DNA of 64,000 bases from Ophiura sarsii (taxonomy: Eukaryota > Echinodermata > Ophiuroidea > Amphilepidida > Ophiuridae): the NCBI GenBank assembly GCA_035610835.1, contig CM069441.1:157448996-157512995 (forward strand). Direction: 5' to 3'. The position numbers were made by a program, and so were the translations under genes. Shown here piece by piece: positions 24,667-36,590 of the stretch (its first letter is position 1; each line of letters starts with the position of its first letter). The notes under the pieces were generated by a model. That model did no database searches and had not been told where the DNA came from. It worked only from the letters and a program-made list of their open reading frames with translations.

Positions 24667-25715
24667 GTTATTTCTAGATTGTATGGTCTTTGTATGCCTA
24701 CGTGTACAGTGTACATATGATTTCAGATGGCTGTGTACGTAGTGAAGAAGAAGGGACACGACAACGTTAACGGTTCGTGACCTTTCTTGCGAGAGGAAGT
24801 GTACTAACATGATATCAGATCTGGACAAGAATATATTCGAATATAGCAGTGAAAGCGCTAGTCGAAAAAGACTCACATGATAATTCTGCGTGACGTTTAA
24901 TATGCTCTGTCTGTATGAGGCATAACATTTCTTTCAAGTGTGTTTTCTTACGTACGCGCATGTTAAGTAAGTCAATCTGACAACCGTCCAGTTATATTAA
25001 AAAAAAGGCTAACAAGTCCCCTGGCCATATTTGACTACCCAGTGAACTAATATTCCTTTAAGTATGAGGCATAACAGTTTATGAAAATTGAGCTTTGAAT
25101 GCGCGCTCGCGCTAAAACTTACATAAGGCCTATGCTTTTAGGTAGACTCGTGTCTGCAGTACACCCTTTTTTAATCCTCAAATCCTGTTTAGACACTTGT
25201 TAAAATGTACTAACATGTTATTAGATCTGCAAACAATTATGCCGATGTCAAGAAATACGCACGCGAGAATCCTGCGTGACTGTGTTTCACATACAAATCA
25301 AGTGTCTCCGTCTTGAAATACCACTTGAAATAGTACTGTTAGAGAAGGTTAGTTTAGTTTTATTTGGCATATCAAGACACAGCGATACAATACATCAGAT
25401 CAAATATACAAATCTTAAAAAAATTACAACAATTAACACAACATATTATTAATAACAGAAAACATATAATGCCAAGGATAGCCCAAGAAAGCTCTAAAAA
25501 GAGATTATTTCCATTGGGGTCCTTCATATATTAAAACAGTACATTATAAAACATCATATATATTTGCACACAAAGTAATATTGCACTTTTTATGAAACTA
25601 CTGCATATAAGACAAAATATGCAGTTGAATCCCCAACGAAAACGACAATTCGGAAAAGACATTTGATAGCACATTTGTTTGCATGTTGCAAATTATGTTG
25701 TTAAATATCATTACA

Positions 25716-26648
25716 CACTCTTAGAAGGTCAGGATCAAATATGAGACGAAAAGGATCAATTTTGATCCAGAAGCGGTATCACATTATGAGCTTACCCTTT
25801 CCGGATCAAAGTGATCCGACAAGCAGGATCAAAAAGTTTGATCCGAAATGGGATCAAATATTTCTGTCAAATAATACTGAAACGGATAAAAATAATGATC
25901 CTTAATCGGATGTACCTGTAGCTTATGATCCTACTCCAGGATCAAACTGAATCAAAGAAAAAGTGAAAACATAGGGGGTCATCGGATGACAGATTGTAAA
26001 AACAAGCATGCATGCAAGGGTCTTTCGGTGACACCGGGCCAAAAAAAGGGGGTATTTTTGATGGAGCCTGGTGTGAAACCTAATATTGATTGAGTGCCCC
26101 CACCCCCGGGTGCACACTGCAGACTATATATCGAGTGCAGTAAGCTTACTACATCGTGTAGGCCTAGTACATCGCAGTGATCGTGACATTTTGTGAGGAG
26201 CATTTTGACCGAAAATCGTACTGATGGCACTGGTCAGGTACAAGAAATTTGTTCACAAGAATAGAGCATGTTCAAACATAAAAAATAAAACTACTTTACC
26301 GACAAAATCATGTAACATTTTACAGATTAGACTGGATAACTTACCGCGGTATTTCACCCTTGTTTCAACTGTGGCGACCGAATTCAAAAGATCGTCTGCT
26401 TGTCGTCTATCGGTTTGCGAAAGAGTGACGTCAGTCACTCATTGACCAATAAACTGTTTCATCGAATTGATCCGGAAATCAGATCAAAGTTGATCAAGGT
26501 GAATTTGATCCGTTTGTTGATATCTATCTGGAAACGGATCAAAACGATCCGAAAACGGATCAAAACGATCCGAAAATGATCCTTAAAGGATCAAAACAAA
26601 GTGAGCCGGAAATCTACTCATGTATTTGATCCTGACCTTCTAAGAGTG
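25716..26648. mobile_element. 933-bp CAC...GTG-ended MITE with GATC-rich subterminal arrays
   Basis: Perfect terminal inverted repeats of about 25 bp begin CACTCTTAGAAGGTCAGGAT. The empty site is visible twice in this window (about 16488 and 23262), proving a 2-bp CA target duplication (25714-25715 and 26649-26650). Both subterminal regions are packed with GGATCAAA / TTTGATCC words in both orientations. No transposase is visible. CACTA-like affiliation is inferred from the termini, short duplication and subterminal arrays. Confidence 0.85.
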
Positions 26649-26941
26649 CAGTTCCAACTCATCACAACAATAACCCGAGCGAATGATTAATTGTCTATTT
26701 AGGTATTTAAAAGAGACTCTCGCGTAATCGCTAAATCCAACTACCGGTGATAGCACGTGACTATTATGGGAAACATATACATTGCGTCTACATGACTTTT
26801 TGTTTGATGTTAAATGACTTGCAGAAACTAAAAAAATATGGCCAACAAACTACAAGCAAAATAGATAGCTCTTGATATCCAACATGGTACTTAAATGAAT
26901 AAAATAGCAATTTTACAGCAACAGAAACCTGTATTCCTATA

Positions 26942-27485
26942 CAGGGTGTCTCAAAAAGTGCTCTATGTGAAGAAAGATATTTTGGGGCCATGAAAAATAT
27001 AAACATTGTTTGCGAAATACTAGTAATCATGTTCAGCAATCTTAAGATTTGTTTCAATCCATTTTTGGAGCTTCCGTGTTATCAAATTATAGCCAATCTA
27101 CTCGGGCATGTTAAGATTCACCCTTTTTTGGACCCTTGGCCCCTTTTTGTGTGAAGAGAGCTCTTTTTAAGAATCGTCATTCAGTGTGTAATTGAACATA
27201 ATCAATAAAATTAGTAATAATCTACCTACTAAATGTTGATAGTTAGTTGATATACCATAACATATTTTAATTTTAGATGGTATTTCAAAAAATAGGTTTA
27301 GTCATATCCTAAAATCATCATCGGAATCATAAAGGCATTTTTTTTTCAGTTGAAAGCCATTTTCTTGTTCAAAAGTGGCCAAAGTGGGATTTGCACTCTT
27401 GTTACTGAATTGATCAAATTAAAAACACATGGGATGTATTTTAATTATTTTTTTAACTCATGGGACACTTTTTTGAGATACCCTG
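26942..27485 (+). mobile_element. CAGGGTGTCTC-ended element, direct copy
   Basis: TA-flanked (26940-26941 and 27486-27487) with termini CAGGGTGTCTCAAAAAGTGC and, on the other strand, CAGGGTATCTCAAAAAAGTG. The mirror copy is at 22448-22972, and a 5' end only remains at 18487-18628. No intact transposase. Confidence 0.7.
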
Positions 27486-27559
27486 TATTACCTTATTAGC
27501 TACTTTTGGGTGATTCATAAATGAACAAAATGGGATGTATTTTTTATTATTTTTTAACT

Positions 27560-27910
27560 CACTTTTTTATAAGTGTTCTGGTTTTATAGGACGGAATTCT
27601 TCGAAACGGACTTAAAAAAATAAAAAATAAAAAAAAGTTTCGCGTAGACTTTTGAATTAGGCCCTTATTCCACATGACGTGTCCCACCCCACACAAACCC
27701 AGCCACCCACACGCAACCACCACCCAACCCCCACACAACCCCCACCCAATCCGACATTTAACTTAATCAACGGCCGCGATTTAACTGCTATGAGCTTGTA
27801 ATTATGGTAATAATTGGCCAAATATCAATAGTCCTGCTCGCTATTAAATTCTGCTTGCTACTGAATATCACCCCTACCCCACCCCAACTCCACCCCTACC
27901 GCACCCACCA
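27560..27910. other. C-rich insertion specific to the right arm
   Basis: Absent from the mirror position (about 22240). 27660-27760 and 27870-27905 are runs of CCCCACCC / CACCCAACC type. Origin unknown. Confidence 0.5.
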
Positions 27911-28429
27911 ACTTTTTTGAGATATATTCATAAAGCTTTAGTATGTCGGTCGGCTAAGACCCTAAAGGGTCCAAAGCAGCATGTATGTATAAGGTATCAA
28001 TACAAAAAGCAGCATGTATGTATAAGGTATCAATACAAAAAGTGACTAGCAAAATACATTTGACGATTCTGGACATGTTGTTAATACTATGTTCTCATAT
28101 AACCTTGCAGTGTTGTTTATACATGTACATCAGTTTGAATATACCATATTATTTCGCTATCATACATGTACGTGTCAAATTTATCAACTCCATAATGACA
28201 AGACATCTTTCAGCGTCGACTATAAACAGAAGAGAGTGTTCACGCTAACAATAAGCACAGTGTATCCCATGCGCCCTGTATGCGTGACGCAGACATATAC
28301 ACAATTGCGCGTGAGTTATCTTGGATTACCTTTGCGCGCAGGGAGACAAAAGTAGAAAACTAATTTGCTTCAAACGTTCCATTCGCCATGCCATTGATAA
28401 AGACACCGAGATGATAGATACACCGAATA

Positions 28430-28585
28430 GTGAAATTGAAGCTCAATATATTGTAGACTCATCCATAAAATTGAACGAGGGACCCACGCGTCACAGCAAG
28501 CCCCTTGACTCCCACGCAAATGTTGTTTGCGTTACAAATCTGCTCAAACACGATGTAGCACTTTTTATATCCCATATGCATTGAT
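28430..28585 (+). repeat. Old diverged repeat E, copy in the right arm
   Basis: CATCCATAAAATTGAACGAG, CCCCTTGACTCCCACGCAAA and CTGCTCAAACACGATGTAGC align with 30709-30830, and more weakly with 20490-20590 and 29750-29970. The inverted counterpart is at 21655-21800. Frames across it have stops in most copies. Confidence 0.6.
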
Positions 28586-29039
28586 ATGATGCATAGGTAA
28601 CCTTTTGAACGCATTGAGGAGCTTACGTATTAGATTTCCTACGAGATTCAAATAACTGGGTTAGAACTGTGTACAGAGCTTTTATATGGTACAGTTGCTT
28701 TACCGATGCCGTTCCTGTTGGATCCACTTTTACCAGTGACAGTTCTTTTACCAGTGACAGTTCTTTTACCAACTTCTTAAATGCATATGAAAGGTTATAA
28801 TTAGAAATAGCATTAAGTTAGAAGCAATGAATGCTATGGCCTGTTCACTTCCACTTGACAACGGTGTTGCGTCATTGGCTATCTGTTGTATTAGAACATG
28901 GCATGCTTATAATTCACTACGTTTGTTTGCCAGACGTCTGTGTCAAGACAAAGTAAAAAAGACTACAGAAGGAATTGAATTATCCTGGAGAATCATCCAC
29001 AAAATAGTTACACTAAACCGGCCTGAGTCATGGCAACCT

Positions 29040-29060
29040 CCCCCCCCCCCCCCCCCCCCC
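29040..29060 (+). repeat. C homopolymer, 21 nt
   Basis: Uninterrupted C run directly after a diverged repeat-E fragment (28975-29030). Confidence 0.9.
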
Positions 29061-29240
29061 TCCACCGTCATGCTACTATTGTTCACTTAAAGGCAAGCTA
29101 CAAATCTTTCGTTTTCTTCTCTTAAAGTGTTTGGTAAGCTTTAGAATCGAACTCAAAAGTGTCTATAGCAAGAAACACAAACATAACTGATGGCATTTTG
29201 TGCAGTGGCCAAGTTACTGGGCTGTGAGGAATTGAGTATT

Positions 29241-29736
29241 CACTGAAACCAATTCCGAGTCAACTGACTCATTCAACCGGGTCTGGTGACTTTAACTAAC
29301 CCATTTGGACTCATCAAAATAAGTCCAGCAACAATGACAACCAGGTGTGACTCATCTATATTAGTCAATCTGTATCACATGACTCATCTTGGTTAGTCAA
29401 AGGGATATTGACTAGACTGAGTGTGTCAAAGTGAGTCACATGGATTCATCAATATGAGTCAAGCAACAATGACAACCAGATGTGACTCATCTAGATTAGT
29501 CAATGTGTATCAAATGACTCATCTTGGTTAGTCAAAGGGATATTGACTAGACTGAGTGTGTCAAAGTGAGTCACATGGATTCATCAATATGAGTCAAGCA
29601 ACAATGTCTATGTCTAAAATGACCCAGTTAAATGAGTAAGTAAAACCTTATATTGACTCACTTAACTGGGTCATTTTAGACATAGGGGCTGGACTCATGT
29701 TTGTTTGTCATCGTGACTCGGATTTGGTTTTCAGTG
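29241..29736. mobile_element. 496-bp CACTG-ended MITE packed with TGASTCA-like motifs
   Basis: Left terminus CACTGAAACCAATTCCGAGT; right terminus, opposite strand, CACTGAAAACCAAATCCGAG. A 2-bp TT flanks each end. The interior has a two-unit ~131-bp tandem repeat (29325-29600), a hairpin (29609-29684, TCTAAAATGACCCAGTTAA and its complement), and more than a dozen TGACTCA/TGAGTCA/GACTCAT words. No coding capacity. It shares terminus type and 2-bp duplication with 25716-26648 and 42732-43139. Confidence 0.8.
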
Positions 29737-29739
29737 TTG

Positions 29740-30480
29740 CTTATCCTAATCATAAACTTGAACTAGGAGACCCACAGGAACCCTCTCGACCGTCATGCTT
29801 TGCTTTAAGTGATGACTTTGTAAAGTGGTAAATGTCCAGGTTGCATTACTATGCTATGGGGGTTTCTGATATTCATCAAATTTAACAAAGGCTCCCCAAG
29901 CGTCACAAGGACAATCTTGACCGTCATGGATTCCATTTATTTACAATTTTGTTCACACAAGATAAAGCTCAGGTATAGGCTATATCCCATATGTATCGGT
30001 AACCTTTCTAAATGTAGTGTATGACTTTACAAAGGGGATTAGATGTATTAAATGCGAGTGTTCGCACTGTCAAGAGATATAATTATGACGTGATTGACGT
30101 CAATAACTTAGGAATACAAAGCTGGCAATAGAGGTTATCCACGCAGTCATGCACAACGGAGTAAAATACAGCGTGGAATCTCACCGGCTTATTAATATTA
30201 TACATCGAATCGGTGGATGACGCCCAATTCATTACATGAGCCATGTTACCAAATTGACCTACATTTCATGAAACATGTGTTCTCTTTCTTAAAATTCTGT
30301 TCAGACAAGATGGCACCTAAATCAAACAACGATAACCAGCTAGTCTTACTGAATACAACTCAATATCATGTAAACAAAACATTTCATATTCAAATTTAAA
30401 AAAAAAAAGTTTTACAATTAAATTTATCAAATGGAGGTTTTACTTGGATAAAGCCTCTGATTATGTATAAGACAGATAAC
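29740..30480. other. Diverged repeat-E fragments, no gene
   Basis: Two weak relatives of repeat E (29750-29850 and 29880-30010) in the same orientation as 28430. The rest is unassigned. Confidence 0.35.
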
Positions 30481-30599
30481 GTATGGAACATTGAATTTGA
30501 ATTCGCCATATAAAAGGCATTATAGAATATGCGATAGATCTAGCCTTGAGGCACGCGTCTTAATTGTAATTTGGTAATTGAACAGCGTGAACCAATTAG

Positions 30600-30835
30600 C
30601 CCGTTTTCATGTTTTTCTCCACATTGCTATGCTCAGTGATGATTACCAGTGACACCGAGTTAGAAACCGCGAATACTATATCATGGAGTAAAAGACACAT
30701 TTTATCTCATTTAGACTCAGCTATAAAATTGAACTATGGTCCCCCGCGTTACAGGAACCCCTTGACTGCTATGCACGCGTTATTTGCTTAGCAAATCTGA
30801 TCAAACAAGATGTAGCACTTATGTGTATCCCTCAG
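30600..30835 (+). repeat. Old diverged repeat E, best-preserved separate copy
   Basis: GTGACACCGAG, TATAAAATTGAACTATGG, CCCCTTGACTGC and AAATCTGATCAAACAAGATG match 28395-28580 in order, at lower identity than the palindrome arms. Confidence 0.6.
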
Positions 30836-32456
30836 GTATTGGACCCTTTTAAAGAAATACATAGTCAATTATCTGTGTTAAATGTGAGTTTAACCAGGGG
30901 TATACAACTTTTAATGGAGATTACTGGCAGAGGTGCTTGTGAACATAGATTGGAGGGCGCCACAACGTCTCGGCGTGTCACGCAGGTGTTTTCTTCTACA
31001 TAAGAATAAGCAAGGAGAAACTAGATTAAAAAGGGCATTTTAAACAAGGGAGATGGTTTAATATGTAAACCACCGAAAACTTTTCCGCATACGCAGTTTT
31101 ATCTTGTTTTTGAGCGTAATAATCTAATTTCTGAAACCCCCCATATTCATACGATTGGCATTACGGATTCGTCTCAATACACACACCCCTTGGAAGGATG
31201 TTATAGAGATGTAAAACCGTCATAGTCTGATTCAAAACCAGCGTTTAATGCCCCCGAGGTATAATTTGAATATGATTGGAGTCTAAAACTAATCACAATA
31301 AACGAGAAAATACAGATATAATGGACACATTAGAGCGTTTGATGTTGCCCTGTGTTGACCGCTAGGATCATAATGTAATTGACCGCTTTGTTATTACGGA
31401 CTTGTCTTAGATATTAAACTAAAGTATACATTAACAATTTGTTTTATATATTTGATTACCATTCATTCATAATGACTCCTTTACTTCAAATGAATTGCTT
31501 AAACATGCGATAAAACACTAGCGAAATGACACGTTAGTAAAGTTAATCATATTATTGCCGTGATTGTGTAGATGTAACTGTTTTCATCTTAAATTTGGAG
31601 TGTTTGAATTTTCAAAATGAGTTGAAACACGTGCATCGCGCGTAGACGGTGCACGTGTTCGCGATGCACGTGTTCGCGATGCACGTGTTCCAAAATCAAA
31701 AGATTAAATAATATTAATTAATTGTTCCGTATTTTCAGTAAAAACACATTGGGATGGTTGTTGCATGGGTGGCTGTTACACAGTCGATAACTGACGTACA
31801 TGCTAATTGAAAGAGACCAGCTGCTATATCTGCCGAGGGTTCGTCTTGACCTATCATGTAATCAATGTCGCTCTTCTTGTACAGTTATGTATTATAAGCG
31901 TTGAAGCAAATATAAATGTCAGCATATAACCTTAAATGAGCTCAATATGTATGTACCATGTTCAACATAGACATAAACTGAAGCATTAAATGCATCGGAA
32001 ATAATAGTGAAGCGTTGCAAATCACTAAAACTTATTTTAGTTGCGATGGATATTGGCCACATAACCAATCATTTCAGGACTGATGTAGGAACTCATGCAG
32101 AAAGGAATTCAAATTATATTGCCAACTTCATACCGTATATCCTCTATTGCATTCCGTTTTCCATATGAAATTGACTGTTAAACATGATAAAGATGAACGA
32201 CATTATCAGCAACCCCAGTATAGCATATGAATCATATAGCACCAAAGACATTGACAGCATCCACTATGTCCACTATGACAGCATATGCATAAAGCAATAG
32301 CACCATCAGAAGTTAGTGACTGCGAACGGAGATCACCGTCAATTGTATCATGGCTTGTATTTCCTAGTGCTTGTCGACTTCTTGTTACTTAACTTGAATA
32401 TCAATTATTCTCAGTAAGTTGAAATAAACTATGATATGATAACAATAAATACTTAC
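30836..32456 (-). other. Presumed intron 2 of the receptor gene; no exon 3 found
   Basis: This stretch lies downstream of exon 2 on the minus strand. I searched by eye for a 45-bp phase-0 exon and for the receptor words N-V-W and W-x-P-D and found none. A 15-bp GCACGTGTTCGCGAT repeat occurs at 31650-31690. The next exon must be more diverged than I can spot, or further away. Confidence 0.35.
31650..31690 (+). repeat. 15-bp tandem repeat, ~2.7 units
   Basis: GCACGTGTTCGCGAT repeats perfectly twice plus a partial unit. Each unit holds an E-box CACGTG. Confidence 0.8.
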
Positions 32457-32596
32457 AAATTCTATGATCTGGGCAATGAGCATTCGAAACAAAACATGGA
32501 CGACGGTGGATGAATTTCGTACAGGGCGAATCGAAGGTGCGCCATAGTCCGTGAGTAGTTTCCTAAGTAAGTTTTTCTCGGGACTCTGAGAATAAA
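32457..32596 (-). CDS. Nicotinic acetylcholine receptor-like subunit, exon 2
   Basis: The exon is 140 bp. It is preceded on the minus strand by a pyrimidine-rich TTTTTTGTTTCAG acceptor and followed by TTT|GTAAGT. After two bases completing a phase-1 codon it reads YSQSPEKNLLRKLLTDYG, then APSIRPVRNSSTVV, then HVLFRMLIAQIIEF, ending in phase 0. LLRKLL..Y...RPV.NSS..V.V.F.....QII is the N-terminal helix and first strand of nicotinic-type Cys-loop subunits. Exon 2 of vertebrate alpha7 likewise has 140 bp with the same phases. NSS is a potential glycosylation site. In the family this region forms part of the extracellular agonist-binding domain. Subunit type cannot be told from 46 residues. A nearer acceptor at 32586 would give the wrong phase, so I chose 32596. 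Confidence 0.85.
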
Positions 32597-32879
32597 CTGA
32601 AACAAAAAATAAACAGTATTAATAATGAGGTTTAAGATGCCTAAAGAACGTTATGTATTCGTAGGGTTATAGATATAAACCTGTAAGATTTTAACGACGA
32701 AGACTTTCCATCACAACAGACATGCCAGAAGCACTCACTTGATAATCTCTCAAATAAGCAACAGAAAAGTGGCCGTTTTAAAGAATTATTAATAGTCTGT
32801 TGGCTTCAAGTTTTGTAAGATGGTCTATTAATCATTTTAATAGTGTAAAATCCGTTGTCCATTTATTGCCGTGAATAGC

Positions 32880-34335
32880 TACAACACTAAACAGAGACAA
32901 GACCTGGCAGATAAATCGCTGAGCATCGAAAAATGGTGGAGAAATCATCAACACATTGTCCGGAAGAACAGCTCGTTCAACGATCACAGTGATTGAACAT
33001 CAAAACGTTAAACATATTACAGCGAGGGAAAAGGCAGTATTAGACTTCAAACCAAGGGGCTGAAGACCAGGCCCTAAATGTCAATCCTTCAACAACCAAA
33101 TCGTTTGACAAAACAGTTTTCAAGATGTTCGAAAATTATTACAGCATATCAATCCGGATAAAACCACTAGACCAGACCTGATTCCAGCCAAGATATTTAA
33201 AAACTTTTGTGCTGAACTTGCCAGTCCACTCTGCCGGCTTTTTGACCTCTGCTTCACTCATGGATTCCTAACCTATGGAAAAGAGCCTCTGTCACTCCAA
33301 TCTACATTCTACATGAAAGGTTCCAAGGCTGACCCAACAAAGTATCGTCCTCCTCACTACAAGCAATATCAGCAAGAACGTGGAAGCTGTTGTGCAGAAA
33401 CAACTTCAACGCTAATTACTTCTCAGCAATAAACTGATTTCCAGCAGACAGTTTGGATTTAGAGAAGGACACAGTACAACTGATCTCCTCAACATCCTGG
33501 CACAGAAATGGAACAACTCCCTAGACCAAAACGAAGATGTTTGTGTCATTACTATTGACATAAAAGGAGCTTTCGAAAAAGTATGGCACAACGATCTCTG
33601 CTTCAAACAGATGTCAAAGGGTGTATACCAGAAGACTGCTTTCATAGATACACAACTACTTTTCCGATAGATCCATCAATTTCGTCATGTCGGGACAAGC
33701 ATCCAACACTCCACCCATCAATGCTTCTGTTCTGTAAGGATCTATCCCCAGTCCACTTCTGTTTTCTGTCTTTATTGATGATCTTGTGGATGTCTATGAC
33801 AACGAGCTCTATCAGTAGGCTGAAGATTCAACACTCTTCGCACCCAATAAGTCTTCAACTAAGTCCAATGCAGTAGCTGCTAACCTTAACAGTGATCTAA
33901 GCAATTTCATGGGCTGACAAATGTAAAGTGACATTTGAGCTTACCAAGTGCAATGCCACGGAAATCTTCAGGAAAAGAACCCCATCCAAACTTGAACTCT
34001 ACTTTGGTGTCTGCAAACAACTACCATCTGATGAAAAACCTTTTTTGGCTTTTTTCATATATATTTTTGTTGTTCTCAATACTAATATGCTTGGGCTTTT
34101 TGTCTTATTCCTGTGCCACTTTCATTGGACTTCTTAAACATGCGCATTTGGTTTTATTTGTATTATGAATATTGTCCGAGTTGCAGTGAACCAATTGATT
34201 GGCCCATCAAAGCTCTTGTAGAGAGTTACCAGTTTGATTTGTAATCACTCAGTTCAATAACTGTGTGAATGTATGTCATGTCTGTTGGGCTATTGTTCAT
34301 AGTTGCTCTTTATATACATTACAAAAACAAAATTG
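32880..34335 (+). pseudogene. Dead jockey/CR1-like non-LTR retrotransposon (copy 1)
   Basis: Plus-strand peptides in three frames run from the pre-RT linker (VIEHQNVKHITAREKA near 33000) into the reverse transcriptase: RQFGFREGHSTTDLLNIL near 33450, ITIDIKGAFEKVWHNDLCF near 33550, and LFIDDLVDV near 33770. The catalytic YADD box is reduced to a stop plus AED (about 33815). It then jumps at about 34030 into a 3' UTR shared with 40560-40838 (CCGAGTTGCAGTGA, CCAATTGATTGGCC, GTAGAGAGTTACCAGTT). The endonuclease domain and the RT C-terminus are missing. It lies about 280 bp upstream of exon 2 in the presumed intron 1, on the opposite strand. Confidence 0.85.
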
Positions 34336-35010
34336 TAGCAATTATAGCCTTTTGAATCATTTAACACATTTTCACCGACTTGACCAACAGCAGGGAGATT
34401 ACAGTGGAGATACTTTCTCATATGGAATTTGATATGAGATGGTTGACGCTGTAGCTAATTGCAAATGCAACACTTACTTTAACGGTACCATTACGTTCCA
34501 GTTACCTGTAAAGTTTGAGCCAAAGTTTGAAATATTTTCTGACAGGTTCAACTGGCCATGACGCTAGTATTTACGTGTGAACATGGTGTGAATGGTGTGA
34601 CCAACTGTATGTGACCCAAAAGGCAGTCAACACTTCAGCGATATGCCTTGTCACATGTGTCGACCTTTAACCCCATGTGGGCAATTTTTAAACCAAAATC
34701 TGCTCTATATTCTAACTTCTCTCGAAATTTGAACTTTTGATTTGACAAAGTCTGAAGTAGCACTAGTTTTTTAAACAAATTGAAGTTCAAACATTGAATT
34801 TCTTAACACAAGAACTTTGAAAAGTCTCGTGTTGGGCTATTAGTTCCACTCAATAATTGGTCAATTGAATACCATCGACCGCATGCTGGGAGACCTGAGT
34901 ATGGCCAAGGCGCTTCAGTCTACAATCTTGCCACATGACTTGGCATACGTGGTGACTAAGGTCTGCTCTAGGGATAATATTGTGATTTTTTTAACTTTTG
35001 ATTGTACAAA
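34336..35010. other. No gene seen
   Basis: 34745-34865 is a diverged direct repeat of 35265-35395 (AGTAGCACTAGTTTTT, then AATTGAAGTTCA). Together they flank the MITE at 35011-35269. Confidence 0.4.
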
Positions 35011-35269
35011 ATATGAGACCTGTCACCACAAAATGAGCGTTAAGTCGCCAGTGTGCATTAGGAGATATGGTCTAATGAACATGCCAAAAAACAATACAAA
35101 ACAAAGGAATTTTTGTCTTTCAATTTGATTTTTGATCAGGAATACATTGAGGAATTATGACATGTTGCATATCATTTTAAAGCTTGTTTTCTGGGCATTC
35201 TGAATCTGGATAAACCTCAGAATCTAATTTTCCGACTTAACTCTCATTTTGTGATGACAGGTCTCATAT
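35011..35269. mobile_element. 259-bp MITE with ~39-bp inverted ends
   Basis: ATATGAGACCTGTCACCACA on the left is mirrored by ATATGAGACCTGTCATCACA on the opposite strand at the right, and similarity runs on to TTAAGTCG. No coding capacity. Confidence 0.65.
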
Positions 35270-35399
35270 GAAATAGCACTAGTTTCTATGACAAATTGAA
35301 GTTCACAGTTTGAATTTCTTAATACAACAACTTTCAAAAGTAAGACTTTGGGCTTCTAGTTACACCCAGAAAATTATCCAATTTTAATTGAATCTAACT

Positions 35400-36590
35400 A
35401 AAGGGTGCATGGGTGAAATTTTAACATTTTCTTTCAGTTCATTTAGATAACTTCGATAATATCCAATGGATTTCACCCGTTCGACTAGCAAACAATATGA
35501 ACATCGACACAATATTTCCATAATTTAACACTTGTATCCACACAAAAAAAGTACACTTGAAGTACGCCGGCAGAAACTGACCACCCAAGCGCCTTAAGCC
35601 TTGAGCCATGTTCGGGATAGCGGTGGAAATGGAAACAAGCACACTGGCAAGACACAGGTGGTGTGAAATAAATCAGATAAATGGCGTAGGAGGGGATGAT
35701 TTATTGCCCCTGATAAAGCTTGGAATCGGGGGTAACAAGTAGGCTGGAAATATACAGGCAATGGATCCGTAATGCGTATCAAATTACACTAATAATAAAA
35801 ATAACAGTTTGGAATTGGACCGTTTTGTTTTTACACCTCAGAAAGTCGCACCACAGATGAAAAAACGGCTTAGAAATAATTAATTTACAGTTTTATTTTA
35901 ATCAGGTATTGTTTTGGCCGAATTTGTGAATACAATTCAAAGAAAACATAAACATATATATTCAGTTTCGATTCCTCCTTAAAACAATGCCATTAGATAA
36001 GGATTTAGGTAAAGTGGTTTATAATGGTTTCCCAAGATACGGTATATGCGCTATGGTGTCTCAAATGGACATAAATAATACATAAAAGGAGTATAAACTT
36101 ATTTAACATTCGTCGGCTGCTATAAGTGTTTTACAGTCCTCTTAACTATTATAATTACTGTTACCTAAGTAGGAAATAGATAAAGTTAGTGGTAATTATA
36201 AGAACAGCTTTAGAGGCTCGTCAGATAACTGGCGTCAATATTATGTTGTGTGTTAACCTTATTTATTATATTTAATAATTAAAATAAAATACGGGTTCAT
36301 TAGTAATAAATGTAGATATTTTCATAAACATGATAAAGAAGACGATCTGTTTTTAAATTAAATGTTTGTTATTGTAATCGAAACTGTACAACTATATCTG
36401 TTAAATTGTCGCTGGTCAGAAGTCACAAACTGGTCAAAAAAAAAGTTTCACTTCTAATAATGTTGAGAAATGCACCAATTCTGATTAAACGGGACAAAAC
36501 TTAAGTTTTACATACTTAATGACCCACAAACTATATATTGTTGGAAAGCTTAAGATTCAAGGTTTTTTATTTTTGCAAAAAAGAATCAAA
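35400..36590. other. No gene seen
   Basis: AT-rich DNA; two overlapping minus-strand frames (35439-35782) lack any domain or splice support. Confidence 0.3.

Larger units (their letters stand above)
24881..28846 (+). repeat. Unit U, copy III, including right arm of the inverted repeat
   Basis: 24881-25437 matches only copy I. 25438-28846 is the arm complementary to 21420-23557. Insertions unique to this copy are 25716-26648 (MITE) and about 27560-27910 (C-rich). The outer edge CTATGGCCTG at about 28846 is the mirror of 21420. Confidence 0.85.

Noticed and set aside
33412..33876. Frames on either strand near 33.5 kb as genes
   Set aside because: Off-frame or antisense readings of the dead jockey/CR1-like reverse transcriptase.
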